Assembly: GCF_003390845.1 (NCBI RefSeq)
Contig: NZ_QMEK01000002.1
Location: 496,001-560,000, forward strand
DNA length: 64,000 nucleotides
Source: Tropicimonas sp. IMCC34043
GTDB lineage: Bacteria; Pseudomonadota; Alphaproteobacteria; Rhodobacterales; Rhodobacteraceae
Direction: 5' to 3'
Positions 25,193 to 34,107 of this stretch are shown here, one piece after another (the first letter of the stretch is position 1; every line of letters begins with the position of its first letter). The notes under the pieces are model-generated. The model saw only the letters and a list, made by a program, of their open reading frames with translations. It ran no database searches and was not told the origin of the DNA. A program made the translations under genes and the position numbers.

Positions 25193-26579
25193 GGGCTGCG
25201 GCCTCCCGGCCCGCGATGCGTCCGAAGACTGTTCCTATGGTCATGCCGAATCCGGCGAGATAGCCTTGGCCGAGGATCGAGCCTGCCATGATCTCGCCCG
25301 CCGCCCAGAGGTTGCGGACCGGGCCTTGGGCGGTATGCACCTGCGCCCGGTCCGAGACCTTCAGGCCCAGATAGGTGAAGGTGACGCCGGGGCGAAGCTG
25401 GTAGCCGTAGTAGGGCGGCGTATCGAGCGGCCGCGCCCAGTTGGTCTTGGCCGGGGCAAGTCCCTCGGTCGCGAGCCCGTCAAGCTCGGTTGGATGAAAC
25501 CGGCCCGGACGGCAGGCGGCGTTGAACTCGGCGACGGTCGCGGCCAGCCTGGCGCCGTCGAGGCCCATCTGGGTGCCCAGTTCCTCGATGGTGTCGGCGC
25601 GGTTCGGCGGAAAGACCGAGGGCATGAAAAGGTCGATGGACTTGGCGTCGATGATGGCATAGCCGACCTGATCGGGCTGCCCCGCGACCAGCCGGCCCCA
25701 GATCGCATAGCGCTTGGGCCAGACATCCTCGCCCTCGTCATAGAACCGCTCGGCATCGCGGTTGACGACAATGGAGAATGGCACGCAGTCGAGCCGGGTA
25801 ACGATGCCGCCGTCGAATTTCGGCGCCCGCCCGTCGATGGCGACGGCGTGGCACTGGGTCGGGTCGCCGACGCTTTCGCAGCCCTGGTCGAGCATGTCGC
25901 GCAGCACCACGCCTCGGTTGTAGGGCGTGCCCCGTATCAGGAAGTTCGCCGCCGCCGGGCCCCAGGCACGGGTCAGCCATTCGAGGTTCGACTGGAACCC
26001 GCCCGAGGCGAGAACCGCCGCCCGCGCCTCGATACGCACGGTTTCACCACCGATCCGGGCCTTCAGATACCTGAAGCTGTCGCCCTCGAGATGCACATGG
26101 GTCACTTCAGCGTCGTAGGCGACCGTGACGCCCAGATCTTCGGCGGTGTTGTAATAGGCGTTCACCAGTGCCTTGCCGCCGCCGAGGAAGAAGGCATTGG
26201 TACGCGACAGCGACAACGTGCCGGACAGCGAGGGCTGGAACCGCACGCCATGCGCCTCCATCCACGGCAGGCATTCCTCGGAAGACCGGATCGCGAGACG
26301 CGCCAGCGGCTCGTCGGTCTTGCCCTTGGTGACAAGCATGAGGTCGTCGAAATATTCGTCCTCCCCATAGCTGTTCGTCAGCACCGAAAGCGGACCCTGG
26401 TGCATGCATCGGAAGTTGCGCGTATGGCGGCTGTTGCCGCCGCGATAGGGTTTGGGCGCCGATTCGAGGATCAGGACACGCGCGCCGGTTTCAGCGGCAG
26501 TGATCGCGGCGCAAAGGGCGGCATTGCCGCCGCCGACGACGACGATGTCCCAGGGGCCGTTCAGGTATGCCGATGTCAT
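25182..26579 (-). CDS. tcuA: FAD-dependent tricarballylate dehydrogenase TcuA
   Basis: The 465-residue flavoprotein of the fumarate reductase/succinate dehydrogenase FAD family has VVVGGGNAALCAAITAAE near the N-terminus and the ARAAVLASGGFQSN and AAGEIMAGSILGQGYLAGFGMTIG motifs. Its length and partner TcuB identify the tricarballylate dehydrogenase, which converts tricarballylate to cis-aconitate. It lies 15 bases after the GntR gene on the same strand. Confidence 0.93.
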   Translation of the reverse strand: MTSAYLNGPWDIVVVGGGNAALCAAITAAETGARVLILESAPKPYRGGNSRHTRNFRCMHQGPLSVLTNSYGEDEYFDDLMLVTKGKTDEPLARLAIRSSEECLPWMEAHGVRFQPSLSGTLSLSRTNAFFLGGGKALVNAYYNTAEDLGVTVAYDAEVTHVHLEGDSFRYLKARIGGETVRIEARAAVLASGGFQSNLEWLTRAWGPAAANFLIRGTPYNRGVVLRDMLDQGCESVGDPTQCHAVAIDGRAPKFDGGIVTRLDCVPFSIVVNRDAERFYDEGEDVWPKRYAIWGRLVAGQPDQVGYAIIDAKSIDLFMPSVFPPNRADTIEELGTQMGLDGARLAATVAEFNAACRPGRFHPTELDGLATEGLAPAKTNWARPLDTPPYYGYQLRPGVTFTYLGLKVSDRAQVHTAQGPVRNLWAAGEIMAGSILGQGYLAGFGMTIGTVFGRIAGREAAAHVN

Positions 26580-26594
26580 GGGTCTCTCCGTTCC

Positions 26595-27269
26595 CTAGCT
26601 TGCGTCGATGGGGCGTTCGCGGCAGCGTAATACTTTGAGCCGGACCCGGTGCGCCGCCTCGATATGCGCGCGCATCAGGGCCTCGGCCCGGGGTCCGTCG
26701 CCGTCCTTGAGCGCGCCCAGCACATCGGCGTGCTCCTTGACGGCCTGACTTGCCCGGTCCGCCTCTACCAGCGTCGACGGCCCGATGATGAGCAGCGCCT
26801 TCTGCAGCGCGTTGACCGACTTGACCAGGTAGCGATTCTTGGCCGCGTCGAGCAGTGTCATGTGGAACTGGCGGTTGAGCAGATAGGCCGCACCCGCATC
26901 CTGCGCCATGGCAAGCTCGTCATTCAGCGCGACCAGCTCGTCGAGCTCCAGATCGGATGCGGCCCGGGCGGCAAGGCGGGCGGCGGTGCCCTCCAGCACG
27001 GCCCGCATTTCGTAGAGCTCCATCACCTCCGAGTAATCCAGCACCCGGATCGTGGCACCCTGGCGCGGTACATGGGCGACGATGCCATCGGCCTCCAGCA
27101 GCCGGATCGCCTCGCGCACAGGCGTTCGGCTGATCCCGAACCGCTCCGCCAGCTCGGTCTCGCGCAGCCGCGCGCCCGGAAGCAGATCGCCACGGCTGAT
27201 CTCTTCCAGCAGGCGGCGATAGGCGCTGTTGCCCTGCGGGCCATCCTCGAAGTCGGTTGGGTCAGTCAC
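26595..27269 (-). CDS. GntR family regulator (FadR/FCD subgroup)
   Basis: The 224-residue regulator has an N-terminal winged helix (AYRRLLEEISRGDLLPGARLRETELAERFGISRTPVREAIRLLEADG) and a C-terminal FCD ligand-binding domain. The domain's metal-binding residues lie around NRQFHMTLLDAAKN and KEHADVLGALKDGD. The start is taken as GTG at 27269, in line with the family N-terminus; there is no suitable ATG, and the frame runs open upstream through the AbrB gene. It heads the tcu operon and is divergent from the AbrB carrier, so it probably controls both. A tricarboxylate effector is likely. Confidence 0.87.
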   Translation of the reverse strand: MTDPTDFEDGPQGNSAYRRLLEEISRGDLLPGARLRETELAERFGISRTPVREAIRLLEADGIVAHVPRQGATIRVLDYSEVMELYEMRAVLEGTAARLAARAASDLELDELVALNDELAMAQDAGAAYLLNRQFHMTLLDAAKNRYLVKSVNALQKALLIIGPSTLVEADRASQAVKEHADVLGALKDGDGPRAEALMRAHIEAAHRVRLKVLRCRERPIDAS

Positions 27270-27291
27270 TCGAAACACCTGTTGTCGGATT

Positions 27292-27307
27292 GTATCCAAC
27301 CGGATAC
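27292..27307. promoter_or_regulatory. Candidate GntR operator
   Basis: GTATCC-AACC-GGATAC is a perfect inverted repeat with 6-bp arms, 22 bp from the GntR start and 36 bp before the AbrB-carrier start. It is the only strong dyad in this gap and suits control of both directions. Confidence 0.65.
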
Positions 27308-27342
27308 GATAGGATTCAATAAACGTCAAGGAAGGAATCAGC

Positions 27343-28386
27343 ATGACCCCGCTCCAGCGACTTCCGCCACGTATCCTGACCGTGATGATTGCGGCGTTGG
27401 GTGTGGCAACCTTCGCGATTGCGGGCTTGCCTCTGCCCTTTCTGTTCGGGCCGATGGCCGCCTGCCTGATCGCCGCGCTGTTCGGCGCGCCTCTGAAGGG
27501 ACTGGGCCAGATCTCGGTCGCGGCGCGGACGATCCTTGGCGTCGCCGTCGGCGCGTCGATAACCCCGGACCTCTTGCACCAGGTGCCCCTCATGGCGGCC
27601 TCGGTGGCGCTGATCCCGGTCTATATCGCCCTGATCGCCCTCATCGGCGTCCCGTTCTTCAACCGCTTATGCGGCTTCGATCCAGTGACCTCGTTCTATG
27701 CCGCGATGCCGGGCGGATTGCAGGACATGGTCATCTTCGGCGAGGCAGCGGGGGCCAATGTGCGCACGCTGTCGTTGGTCCATGCCACCCGGATCCTGAT
27801 CATCGTCACCGTCGCGCCCATCGTGCTGACCCAGTTCTACGGCGTGTCCCTGACCAAGCCGATCGGCGCCCCGGCGGCGGCGATCCCGCTGAAGGAACTG
27901 GCGCTGATGGCGGTCGCGGCGCTCGTCGGCTGGAAGGGCGGCGAGCGCATCGGGCTCTTCGGCGCCTCGATCCTCGGGCCGATGATGGTGGCGGCGGCGT
28001 TCTCGCTCGCCGGGTGGATCCACATGCGCCCGCCGAAAGAGGCGATCCTGATGGCGCAGTTCTTCATCGGCATGGCGATCGGGGTCTTCTATGTGGGCGT
28101 GACCCTGCGCGAGCTTCGGCAGGTCGTGGTGTCCGGCGTCGCCTTCGTCCTGATCCTGGCAGCGCTCGCCGCGGCCTTTACCGAGATCGTCACGCTTGCC
28201 GGCTTCGCGGGTCCGGTCGAGGCGTTCCTGTCCTATGCGCCCGGCGGGCAGGCCGAGATGACGGTGCTTGCCATCGTCACGGGCGCGGACCTCGGCTTTG
28301 TCATCACCCACCACCTGACCCGAATCGTCCTGGTCATCGCCGGCGCGCCGATAGCCGCACGACTGCTCGGGGTGCGGAAGCGTTAG
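27343..28386 (+). CDS. AbrB family membrane transporter (PF05145)
   Basis: The 347-residue protein has about ten hydrophobic helices in two repeats. It shows the duplicated membrane signature of the AbrB/AmoA-like family: GLPLPFLFGPMAACLIAALFG with AMPGGLQDMVIFGEAAGA in the first half, and GASILGPMMVAAAFSLAG with YAPGGQAEMTVLAIVTGADLGFVITHHL in the second. Members are poorly characterised and often sit beside carboxylate catabolic genes. Here it is divergent from the GntR-tcu operon, so it may carry a pathway acid in or out. It overlaps the convergent dehydrogenase gene by four bases. Confidence 0.82.
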   Translation: MTPLQRLPPRILTVMIAALGVATFAIAGLPLPFLFGPMAACLIAALFGAPLKGLGQISVAARTILGVAVGASITPDLLHQVPLMAASVALIPVYIALIALIGVPFFNRLCGFDPVTSFYAAMPGGLQDMVIFGEAAGANVRTLSLVHATRILIIVTVAPIVLTQFYGVSLTKPIGAPAAAIPLKELALMAVAALVGWKGGERIGLFGASILGPMMVAAAFSLAGWIHMRPPKEAILMAQFFIGMAIGVFYVGVTLRELRQVVVSGVAFVLILAALAAAFTEIVTLAGFAGPVEAFLSYAPGGQAEMTVLAIVTGADLGFVITHHLTRIVLVIAGAPIAARLLGVRKR

Positions 28387-29357
28387 CCCTTCCAGACCTC
28401 GGGATTGATCATGTGAACGGGTGCGCCTGCCGCGTAGGCATTGATCTGGTCGTAGATGTCGGCGAACTGGAGATCCAGTTCGTCCTCGGTCACATAGCCT
28501 ATGTGGGGTGTGGCGATGACGTTGGGATGCGAGGCAAGCGGGTCGTCCGGATCCGTGAGCGGTTCGGTGTCGAACACGTCCAAGGCGGCCATGCCGGGGC
28601 GTCCGGCGTTCAACGCTTCCACAAGCGCGCCAGGCTGGACGAGGCCCGCCCGCGAGGTATTCACGAAGACCGACCCGGGCGCCATCGCCGCGAAATCGGC
28701 AGGCGTGATAATCCCGCGTGTCACCGGTTTCAGGCGGACATGCAGGCTGACCACGTCGCACGCGGCAAAGAACGCCTCGCGGCTTTCGGCGACGCGCTCG
28801 CCATCCGCCGAGGCCCGGGCGCGTCCGTCTTCGGACGCCCACCACAGCACTTCCATTCCGAACGCTCGCGCATACCCCGCGACCGCCCGGGCGATGCGAC
28901 CATAGCCGTAAAGCCCGAGCATACGCCCCCGCAGCGACTTGCCGACGCCCATCTGCCAGCGCCCTGCGCGCAAGCTGGCCATTTGCTGCGGAATCTGGCG
29001 CATGGCCGCAAGGATCAGCCCCCAGGTCAGTTCGGCGGCGCCATGGGAGGGTGTGTCGGAGTGCATGTTGGAGCACAGCAGCACGCCGTTCGCGGTGCAG
29101 GCCGGAACATCGACGTGCGGGTAGACGCTGCGCTGCGAGACGAGCCGCAGCTTCGGCAGGTTTTCCAGCAGCCCGGCGGTGACCGGCGTGCGCTCGCGGA
29201 AAAGGACCAGAACCTCAGCCTCCTGCAGCCGTTCGGACAGCACGTCTTCGTCAACGACATGGTCGGTCCAGATCGTCACATCATGTCCGTCGAGCCGCGC
29301 GAAGGAGGGCAAGCCGCGCAGCGTATCGAACCAGTCGTCGAGAATATGAACCTTCAT
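28383..29357 (-). CDS. D-2-hydroxyacid dehydrogenase family protein
   Basis: The 324-residue NAD(P)-dependent dehydrogenase has a Rossmann core LGLYGYGRIARAVAGYARAFGMEV, the catalytic-region motifs FVNTSRAGLVQPGALVEAL and ALDVFDTEPL, and the C-terminal catalytic His in TPHIGYVTEDELD. It would interconvert a 2-oxo acid and a D-2-hydroxy acid. It is the last gene of the tctC-tctAB-prpF operon. The actual substrate is unknown. Confidence 0.9.
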   Translation of the reverse strand: MKVHILDDWFDTLRGLPSFARLDGHDVTIWTDHVVDEDVLSERLQEAEVLVLFRERTPVTAGLLENLPKLRLVSQRSVYPHVDVPACTANGVLLCSNMHSDTPSHGAAELTWGLILAAMRQIPQQMASLRAGRWQMGVGKSLRGRMLGLYGYGRIARAVAGYARAFGMEVLWWASEDGRARASADGERVAESREAFFAACDVVSLHVRLKPVTRGIITPADFAAMAPGSVFVNTSRAGLVQPGALVEALNAGRPGMAALDVFDTEPLTDPDDPLASHPNVIATPHIGYVTEDELDLQFADIYDQINAYAAGAPVHMINPEVWKG

Positions 29358-29570
29358 TTACGGCTGTCGGGGTGTCGGCACATGGGGGTCCGCGTCCAGC
29401 GCCTGCAGCGCGGCATTGACCCTGTTGCGCTGTGCAAGCAGGTGGTTGAACTGAGCGTCACACCCGGCAATCGGTGTCGGATACCCCGAGATTTCGTCCG
29501 CAATCTGTCGTCCGGCCGCCTTAAGCTCGGCTTTGGCCAGCGCGATGAAATCGGAAATGTCTGGTGTCAT
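29358..29570 (-). CDS. Small hypothetical protein (70 aa)
   Basis: The ORF begins MTPDISDFIALAKAELKAAG, with AGGAGG six bases before the ATG at 29570, a strong ribosome-binding site. The product is soluble and helical by eye, rich in Ala, Gln and Asp. It sits between prpF and the hydroxyacid dehydrogenase on the same strand, one base from the latter's start. Family unknown; it could be a small accessory subunit. Confidence 0.65.
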   Translation of the reverse strand: MTPDISDFIALAKAELKAAGRQIADEISGYPTPIAGCDAQFNHLLAQRNRVNAALQALDADPHVPTPRQP

Positions 29571-29624
29571 TTTGCGCCTCCTAATTGTATTTGACGGCAT
29601 AGATGTCGATGAACCCGTCGCGAC

Positions 29625-30716
29625 CTAAAGCCCTTTCCAGATGCTCCCCGGCACGAATACCTCGCCACGCGCAAGCAATCTGGCGGTGCGCAGCAATCCG
29701 GCGGATCGCAGCTGAAAGCCGTCCGCGCCGTTCTCATAATCGACCGTCACGTCGATCGTGCCGGAGGGATGTTCGATAACCACCAGCGCCGGAACGCCTT
29801 CGGGCGGTGTGAACAGACCTTCCGCGACCGTCCCCGGCGTCAGGACGCAGGAGGCGAGGCATTGCGACCCCGTCACGGCCATCGTCGGATGGCAACTCTT
29901 GGGCATGAAGTAGCGCGCCGCAATCGTCCCCCCTTCCCGGGGTTCGGCCAGCAGCCCGAACTTCGGCGTCACCGAGCCTGAGACGTCCCCCATGCCCATC
30001 CGCTTGCCCGCTTCGATCCGGATGGGCTCCATCCGCGCATAGAAATCGCGGTTGGCGTCAATCTCGGCGGCGGTCTCATGACCGGTCAGGCCAAAATCGG
30101 CAGCACGGGCGATCACCATCGGCATGGCGACATCCATGCAGGTGACCTCGATTCCGTCGATCTCGTCGCGGACCGAGCCGGTCGGCAGCAAGGCGCCGGT
30201 GCTTGAGCCCACGACATCCATGAAGTTCAGATAGATCGGGGCCGCCGTTCCAGGGACGCCGTCGATCGCGGCGGACCCGTCGTAGCGGACCTTGCCGCCG
30301 GGCGTCTCCACCACGGCCTCGATCCGGGCGCCGGTGTTCACCGACAGCACCCGGATATGCGTCCTGTCGCCGGCGGCTTCGACCAGTCCCATCTCCAGCG
30401 CGGCGGGGCCGACGCCGGACAGGATGTTGCCGCAGGTCGGCTTGAAGTCCACCGTCCGGTCCTCGACCGAGACCTGCGCGAAGAAGTAGTCCACATCCGC
30501 GTCCGGATCGGTGGAGCGCGACAGCATTGCGACCTTGGTCGTCACTGCCGCCCCGCCGCCGATGCCATCTATATTGAGCGGATGGCCGGAGCCGATAACC
30601 GCCAGCAACACCTTGGCCAGCGTCTCGTGGTCTTCGGGCAGATCGGCGCGTTTGAAGTAAGGCCCGCGCGACGTACCGCCGCGCAGGAAGTGGAAAGGGA
30701 TTGCAGTCTGTGTCAT
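29625..30716 (-). CDS. PrpF family isomerase (4-oxalomesaconate tautomerase/aconitate isomerase-like)
   Basis: The 363-residue protein begins MTQTAIPFHFLRGGTSRGPYF, the diagnostic PrpF start (RGGTSRG). It has the NIDGIGGGAAVTTKVAML and PTCGNILSGVGPAALE motifs (C95) and the SCHPTMAVTGSQCLA segment of the diaminopimelate-epimerase-like fold. PrpF proteins isomerise tricarboxylates such as trans-aconitate or 2-methylaconitate. With tcuA and the Tct transporter, aconitate isomerisation is the most likely role. The start at 30716 is preferred to one 12 codons upstream, which would overlap the tctAB gene. Confidence 0.88.
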   Translation of the reverse strand: MTQTAIPFHFLRGGTSRGPYFKRADLPEDHETLAKVLLAVIGSGHPLNIDGIGGGAAVTTKVAMLSRSTDPDADVDYFFAQVSVEDRTVDFKPTCGNILSGVGPAALEMGLVEAAGDRTHIRVLSVNTGARIEAVVETPGGKVRYDGSAAIDGVPGTAAPIYLNFMDVVGSSTGALLPTGSVRDEIDGIEVTCMDVAMPMVIARAADFGLTGHETAAEIDANRDFYARMEPIRIEAGKRMGMGDVSGSVTPKFGLLAEPREGGTIAARYFMPKSCHPTMAVTGSQCLASCVLTPGTVAEGLFTPPEGVPALVVIEHPSGTIDVTVDYENGADGFQLRSAGLLRTARLLARGEVFVPGSIWKGL

Positions 30717-30726
30717 CGCATTGCCC

Positions 30727-32706
30727 TCAGCGGATCGGCCAGGGCAGATCATAGGCGCTCTGCAGCCAGCCGGACGGGAAGTTCAGGCTCAGCATGTAGG
30801 CCAGGCCCAGGATGAAGCCTGCCGCACAGGCCGTCATCACCACCGTCGTCCTCCAGGACGCCTTTGCGCGCAGCTGCAGGAAGGCGATGAAGAAGACGAT
30901 CATTGCGATGTAGAAGCCGACCAGGGACGTCGCTGCAACCAGCGCGGCGATCCAGGCGGGACCCGTCCAGAACCAGCTGTTTCCTTCGCTTCCGACGTGA
31001 TCGCCGACGATCTCGTAGTCGAAGAAGGCCGGATGGTCCTCATGGCCGTGCCACAGGTGGATCAAAAGGATAGCGCCGAACAGCACGCCCACGACGGCGA
31101 CACCGAGCGGGAACACCGAGCCGAGGAAGGAGTGTTGCGACGCATCCCAGAGAGCCAGGCCAAAGAAGACGACTGTCGCGATGCCAAAGGCGATCTGGAT
31201 GTCTCGGCTCGCGTGCGAGGTCACGACGGCATCACCCGTGGGGCCAGTGTCGTCGACCCGGTTCTTCAGGCCGAAGTAGATCGATATCAGCGTCATGGCA
31301 CCGATGATCAGCACGCCCGGCCGGATCAGGAAGCCCCAGCCGTTGAACTGCAGCGCCTGGTAGAAGAAGGTCTCGGCCTGCGGGGCGAGGACGAAACCGA
31401 TGAGCAGCGCGGGACGCGGCCAGCCGAAGCGCTTCATCAGGATACCGACGAGGCCGACGGCCAGCAGCGCCACCAGGTCCGCGAGATCGCGGGTGGCCTG
31501 GAAGGCGGCGAAGCAGATCAGCGCGATCATGCAGGGCGCCAGCAGCTGGAACGGAATCGCGGTCAGCCGCGAGATCGGCCTGGCCAGCGCCAGACAGATG
31601 CCCGCGCCCATGATGTTGGCCAGCGCCAGCGACCATATGATCGAATAGGTGACATTGAGGTCCGGGCCGACCATCGACGGGCCCGGCTCGATCCCGATCA
31701 GGACCATGCCGCCAAGGAACACAGCCATGGAACCGGAACCGGGAATGCCGAAGAGCATCGTCGGCAGCAGCGCACCACCCTGCATCGCGTTGTTGGCGCT
31801 CTCCGGCGCGACGACGCCGCGCGGATCGCCCTTGCCGAACTGCGACGTGTCCTTTGCCGTTTGCACTGCATGTCCATAGGCGATCCAGTCGACGACCGAG
31901 CCTCCGAGGCCGGGGATCGCACCGATCATGCAGCCGAAGCCCGAACAGCGGATCGACAGGAAGATGTTGCTCCACCAGTCGCGCAGGCCCAGCAGCCAGC
32001 CGGACCCGAGCACGTTGCCCTCGGCGATGGTGCTGTTCTTGCGCAGAAGATCCGAGATCTCCGGAATGGCGAACAGTCCCAGGCCGATGATGACCAGAGG
32101 GATGCCGTCATAGAGATATTCGCTGTTGAAGATCATGCGGAATTCGCCGGTTGCGGGGGCCGCACCGATCGAGCCGATCAGCAAGCCGACAGCACAGGCA
32201 GCAAGGCCTTTGGGCAGGCTGCGACCGGCAAGGACCGCGACCATCGACAGACCGAAAAGCGCGAGCATGAACAGCTCGGCCGAGCCGAACATAAGGATCA
32301 GCGGCCGCGCGATCAGCACGAAGCCGGTGAGGATGATCGCCCCGACGATGCCGCCGAAGAGCGACGAGATGAACGCGGCCGAAAGGGCCCGCGCGGCCTG
32401 GCCCTGCTTGGCCATCGGAAAGCCGTCGAGCACGGTGGCCTGGCTGGCGCTCGATCCGGGTATCCCCATCAGGACGGACGAGAAGGTGTCGGAGGTCGGG
32501 ATCACGGCGACCAGCCCGATGAGCATCCCCAGCGCCGAGACCGGCTCCATGCCGTAGAGGAAGGGAACCAGCAGCGAGAGACCGGCAATTCCGCCCAGAC
32601 CGGGGATGACCCCGATGATCAGGCCGACGGAAACCCCGAGCAGCATGTAGGCCATGTGTTGAAACGTGAAGAGGGTGACGAGCGCAGTTAGTAAGGTGTC
32701 CATCAT
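30727..32706 (-). CDS. Tripartite tricarboxylate transporter, TctA-TctB fusion
   Basis: The 659-residue membrane protein has residues 1 to about 490 of TctA type: GVIPGLGGIAGLSLLVPFLYGM, MGIPGSSASQATVLDGFPMAKQGQAARAL, then a second GAIPGLGGSVVDWIAYGHA and LFGIPGSGSMAVFLGGM. After a linker (about 490-520) four further hydrophobic helices form a TctB-like domain. Separate tctA and tctB genes are the rule, so this is a fusion. It would import tri- or dicarboxylates with TctC using an ion gradient. It lies between tctC and prpF. Confidence 0.9.
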   Translation of the reverse strand: MMDTLLTALVTLFTFQHMAYMLLGVSVGLIIGVIPGLGGIAGLSLLVPFLYGMEPVSALGMLIGLVAVIPTSDTFSSVLMGIPGSSASQATVLDGFPMAKQGQAARALSAAFISSLFGGIVGAIILTGFVLIARPLILMFGSAELFMLALFGLSMVAVLAGRSLPKGLAACAVGLLIGSIGAAPATGEFRMIFNSEYLYDGIPLVIIGLGLFAIPEISDLLRKNSTIAEGNVLGSGWLLGLRDWWSNIFLSIRCSGFGCMIGAIPGLGGSVVDWIAYGHAVQTAKDTSQFGKGDPRGVVAPESANNAMQGGALLPTMLFGIPGSGSMAVFLGGMVLIGIEPGPSMVGPDLNVTYSIIWSLALANIMGAGICLALARPISRLTAIPFQLLAPCMIALICFAAFQATRDLADLVALLAVGLVGILMKRFGWPRPALLIGFVLAPQAETFFYQALQFNGWGFLIRPGVLIIGAMTLISIYFGLKNRVDDTGPTGDAVVTSHASRDIQIAFGIATVVFFGLALWDASQHSFLGSVFPLGVAVVGVLFGAILLIHLWHGHEDHPAFFDYEIVGDHVGSEGNSWFWTGPAWIAALVAATSLVGFYIAMIVFFIAFLQLRAKASWRTTVVMTACAAGFILGLAYMLSLNFPSGWLQSAYDLPWPIR

Positions 32707-32777
32707 GTCGGGATCCTCCGACCCGGCGCAGCAATGCTCCGAGCGATGTGAACGGTGGCAGTGGAAGGCTGGGTTTG

Positions 32778-32809
32778 GGCGGCCCGCTCGCGCGTCGCGG
32801 CGCGCCGCC
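32778..32809 (-). promoter_or_regulatory. Intercistronic stem-loop between tctC and tctAB
   Basis: GGCGGC and GCCGCC arms are 20 bases apart in the 139-bp gap, and the enclosed sequence is itself rich in CGCG self-complementary blocks. Such hairpins after binding-protein genes often protect the upstream mRNA and lower expression of the membrane component. Confidence 0.4.
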
Positions 32810-32845
32810 TTGATCTCGTTGGCCTATCGGCGGATCTGTGGCGGC

Positions 32846-33958
32846 CTAGTCGCCTTCACCCAGCTTGACGCCGTAGTCGGCCGCCAGCGTGTCCACAACC
32901 TGTTTGCGCAGTTCAGGGGTGATCGTCGTGCCCTTCTGGAAGAGCGTGTCGGCGGCCGGACCGGTCACCTGCTCGTATGTGCCGAGCACGGATTCCTTGT
33001 TGTCCTGATACACCGGGTCCGCCTTCATCGCCTCGAAAGCCGCCTGATAGGCGTCGACGATCTCCTGCGGCGTGCCCTTGGGCAGGAACACCATCTTCTG
33101 CGCCGGGAATCCCGCCGTGAAGAACGCGAAGTAGGCATCGTATTCCGGACCTTCGGGCGCCTTGCCGGTCACCATCTCGTAGGCTTCGCCGAAATGGGGA
33201 AGGTCGGGGAACGTCGGGTCGCGCACCAGATTGCCGTCCGCGTCCAGAGCACCCCAGCTGAACAGCGGGACCGCGGTACCGGCTTCGACCAGGGGCTCCA
33301 CGTTCTTGATGTAGGCGGAAGAGGTCTGGTAGTCGATGTTGGTTTCGCCGCGCTCAAACGCGAGGCGACCATCGCCGCGACCCTTGAAGCCGAAGACGTG
33401 CTGCACGTCGAGGCCCATCAACTTGAAGCCAAGCAGCGGAACGAGATCGAGCGAAGTTGCGCCCTGGCTTGCATAGATCAGTTTCTGACCGGCCAGCTTG
33501 GCGATTTCGTCCGGGTTCGTCACCCCGGTCGAGGGCGACGTATAGACGACTCCGCCGGTCGGCGAGGCCATCGCGATCTCCCAGTCGGCATAGTCGTAGC
33601 GCACGCGCGGGTCGCCCAGAAGATAGGGGAACTGCGTGGAGCCGGACGTGCCGAGGATGGTCAGCCCATCGGGCTTGGCGCGCGCGGCAAAGAGGTTGCT
33701 GCCCTTGGTCGAACCGCCCCCGGGCTCGTTCACGACAACCACGGTCGGCTCGCCGGGAAGATATTTGCTCAGGAGCGGCGCGTTGAACCGCGCCCAGGTG
33801 TCCGACCCGCCGCCGGCGGAGAACGGAATGATCCATTCGATGGTCTTGCCCTCGAACGACACTTCGGCAGCGGCCGGGCCGGCAAGCCCGAACGCCGCCG
33901 CCGCTCCCAGAGCCAGACCGATGGCGCCCCGTCGCGTGGTCGTGAATAGTTCTGTCAT
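32846..33958 (-). CDS. Tripartite tricarboxylate transporter substrate-binding protein TctC
   Basis: The 370-residue periplasmic protein has a twin-arginine-like signal (TTTRRGAIGLALGAAAAFGLAGPAAA). The Bug/TctC fold follows, with EWIIPFSAGGGSDTWARF, VVVNEPGGGSTKGSNLFAARAKPDG and the C-terminal PKGTPQEIVDAYQAAFEAM. It captures the carboxylate for TctAB. It heads the operon and is divergent from the two-component pair that probably regulates it. Confidence 0.92.
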   Translation of the reverse strand: MTELFTTTRRGAIGLALGAAAAFGLAGPAAAEVSFEGKTIEWIIPFSAGGGSDTWARFNAPLLSKYLPGEPTVVVVNEPGGGSTKGSNLFAARAKPDGLTILGTSGSTQFPYLLGDPRVRYDYADWEIAMASPTGGVVYTSPSTGVTNPDEIAKLAGQKLIYASQGATSLDLVPLLGFKLMGLDVQHVFGFKGRGDGRLAFERGETNIDYQTSSAYIKNVEPLVEAGTAVPLFSWGALDADGNLVRDPTFPDLPHFGEAYEMVTGKAPEGPEYDAYFAFFTAGFPAQKMVFLPKGTPQEIVDAYQAAFEAMKADPVYQDNKESVLGTYEQVTGPAADTLFQKGTTITPELRKQVVDTLAADYGVKLGEGD

Positions 33959-34055
33959 GTGGGTTCCTCCCCTCGCCTATTTCATTTCCGGAGGTGCGGG
34001 CCATCCGTCGTCAGAAACGATCTCTTTTGCCCGGCTCCTCCCAGACACCAGCCTT

Positions 34056-34075
34056 CCGAGAGGCTTCTCTCTCGG
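34056..34075. promoter_or_regulatory. Inverted repeat in the tctC/response-regulator gap
   Basis: CCGAGAG-GCTTCT-CTCTCGG is a perfect 7-bp-arm dyad 97 bp upstream of the tctC start and 60 bp upstream of the response-regulator start. It could be an operator or a transcript hairpin. Confidence 0.45.
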
Positions 34076-34107
34076 GCGACTTGATGCGAGGCACCATAAT
34101 AGCGCAT

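Noticed and set aside
26649-29594. Plus-strand open frame of 981 codons across GntR, AbrB carrier and hydroxyacid dehydrogenase genes
   Set aside because: It is a shadow of confirmed genes: composition is abnormal (Arg/Gly-rich), it has no domains, and it would need to overlap three genes fully.
30721-32691. Plus-strand open frame of 656 codons opposite the TctA-TctB fusion
   Set aside because: The product is an extremely charged, low-complexity sequence (Asp/Arg/Gln), as expected from antisense of membrane-helix codons.
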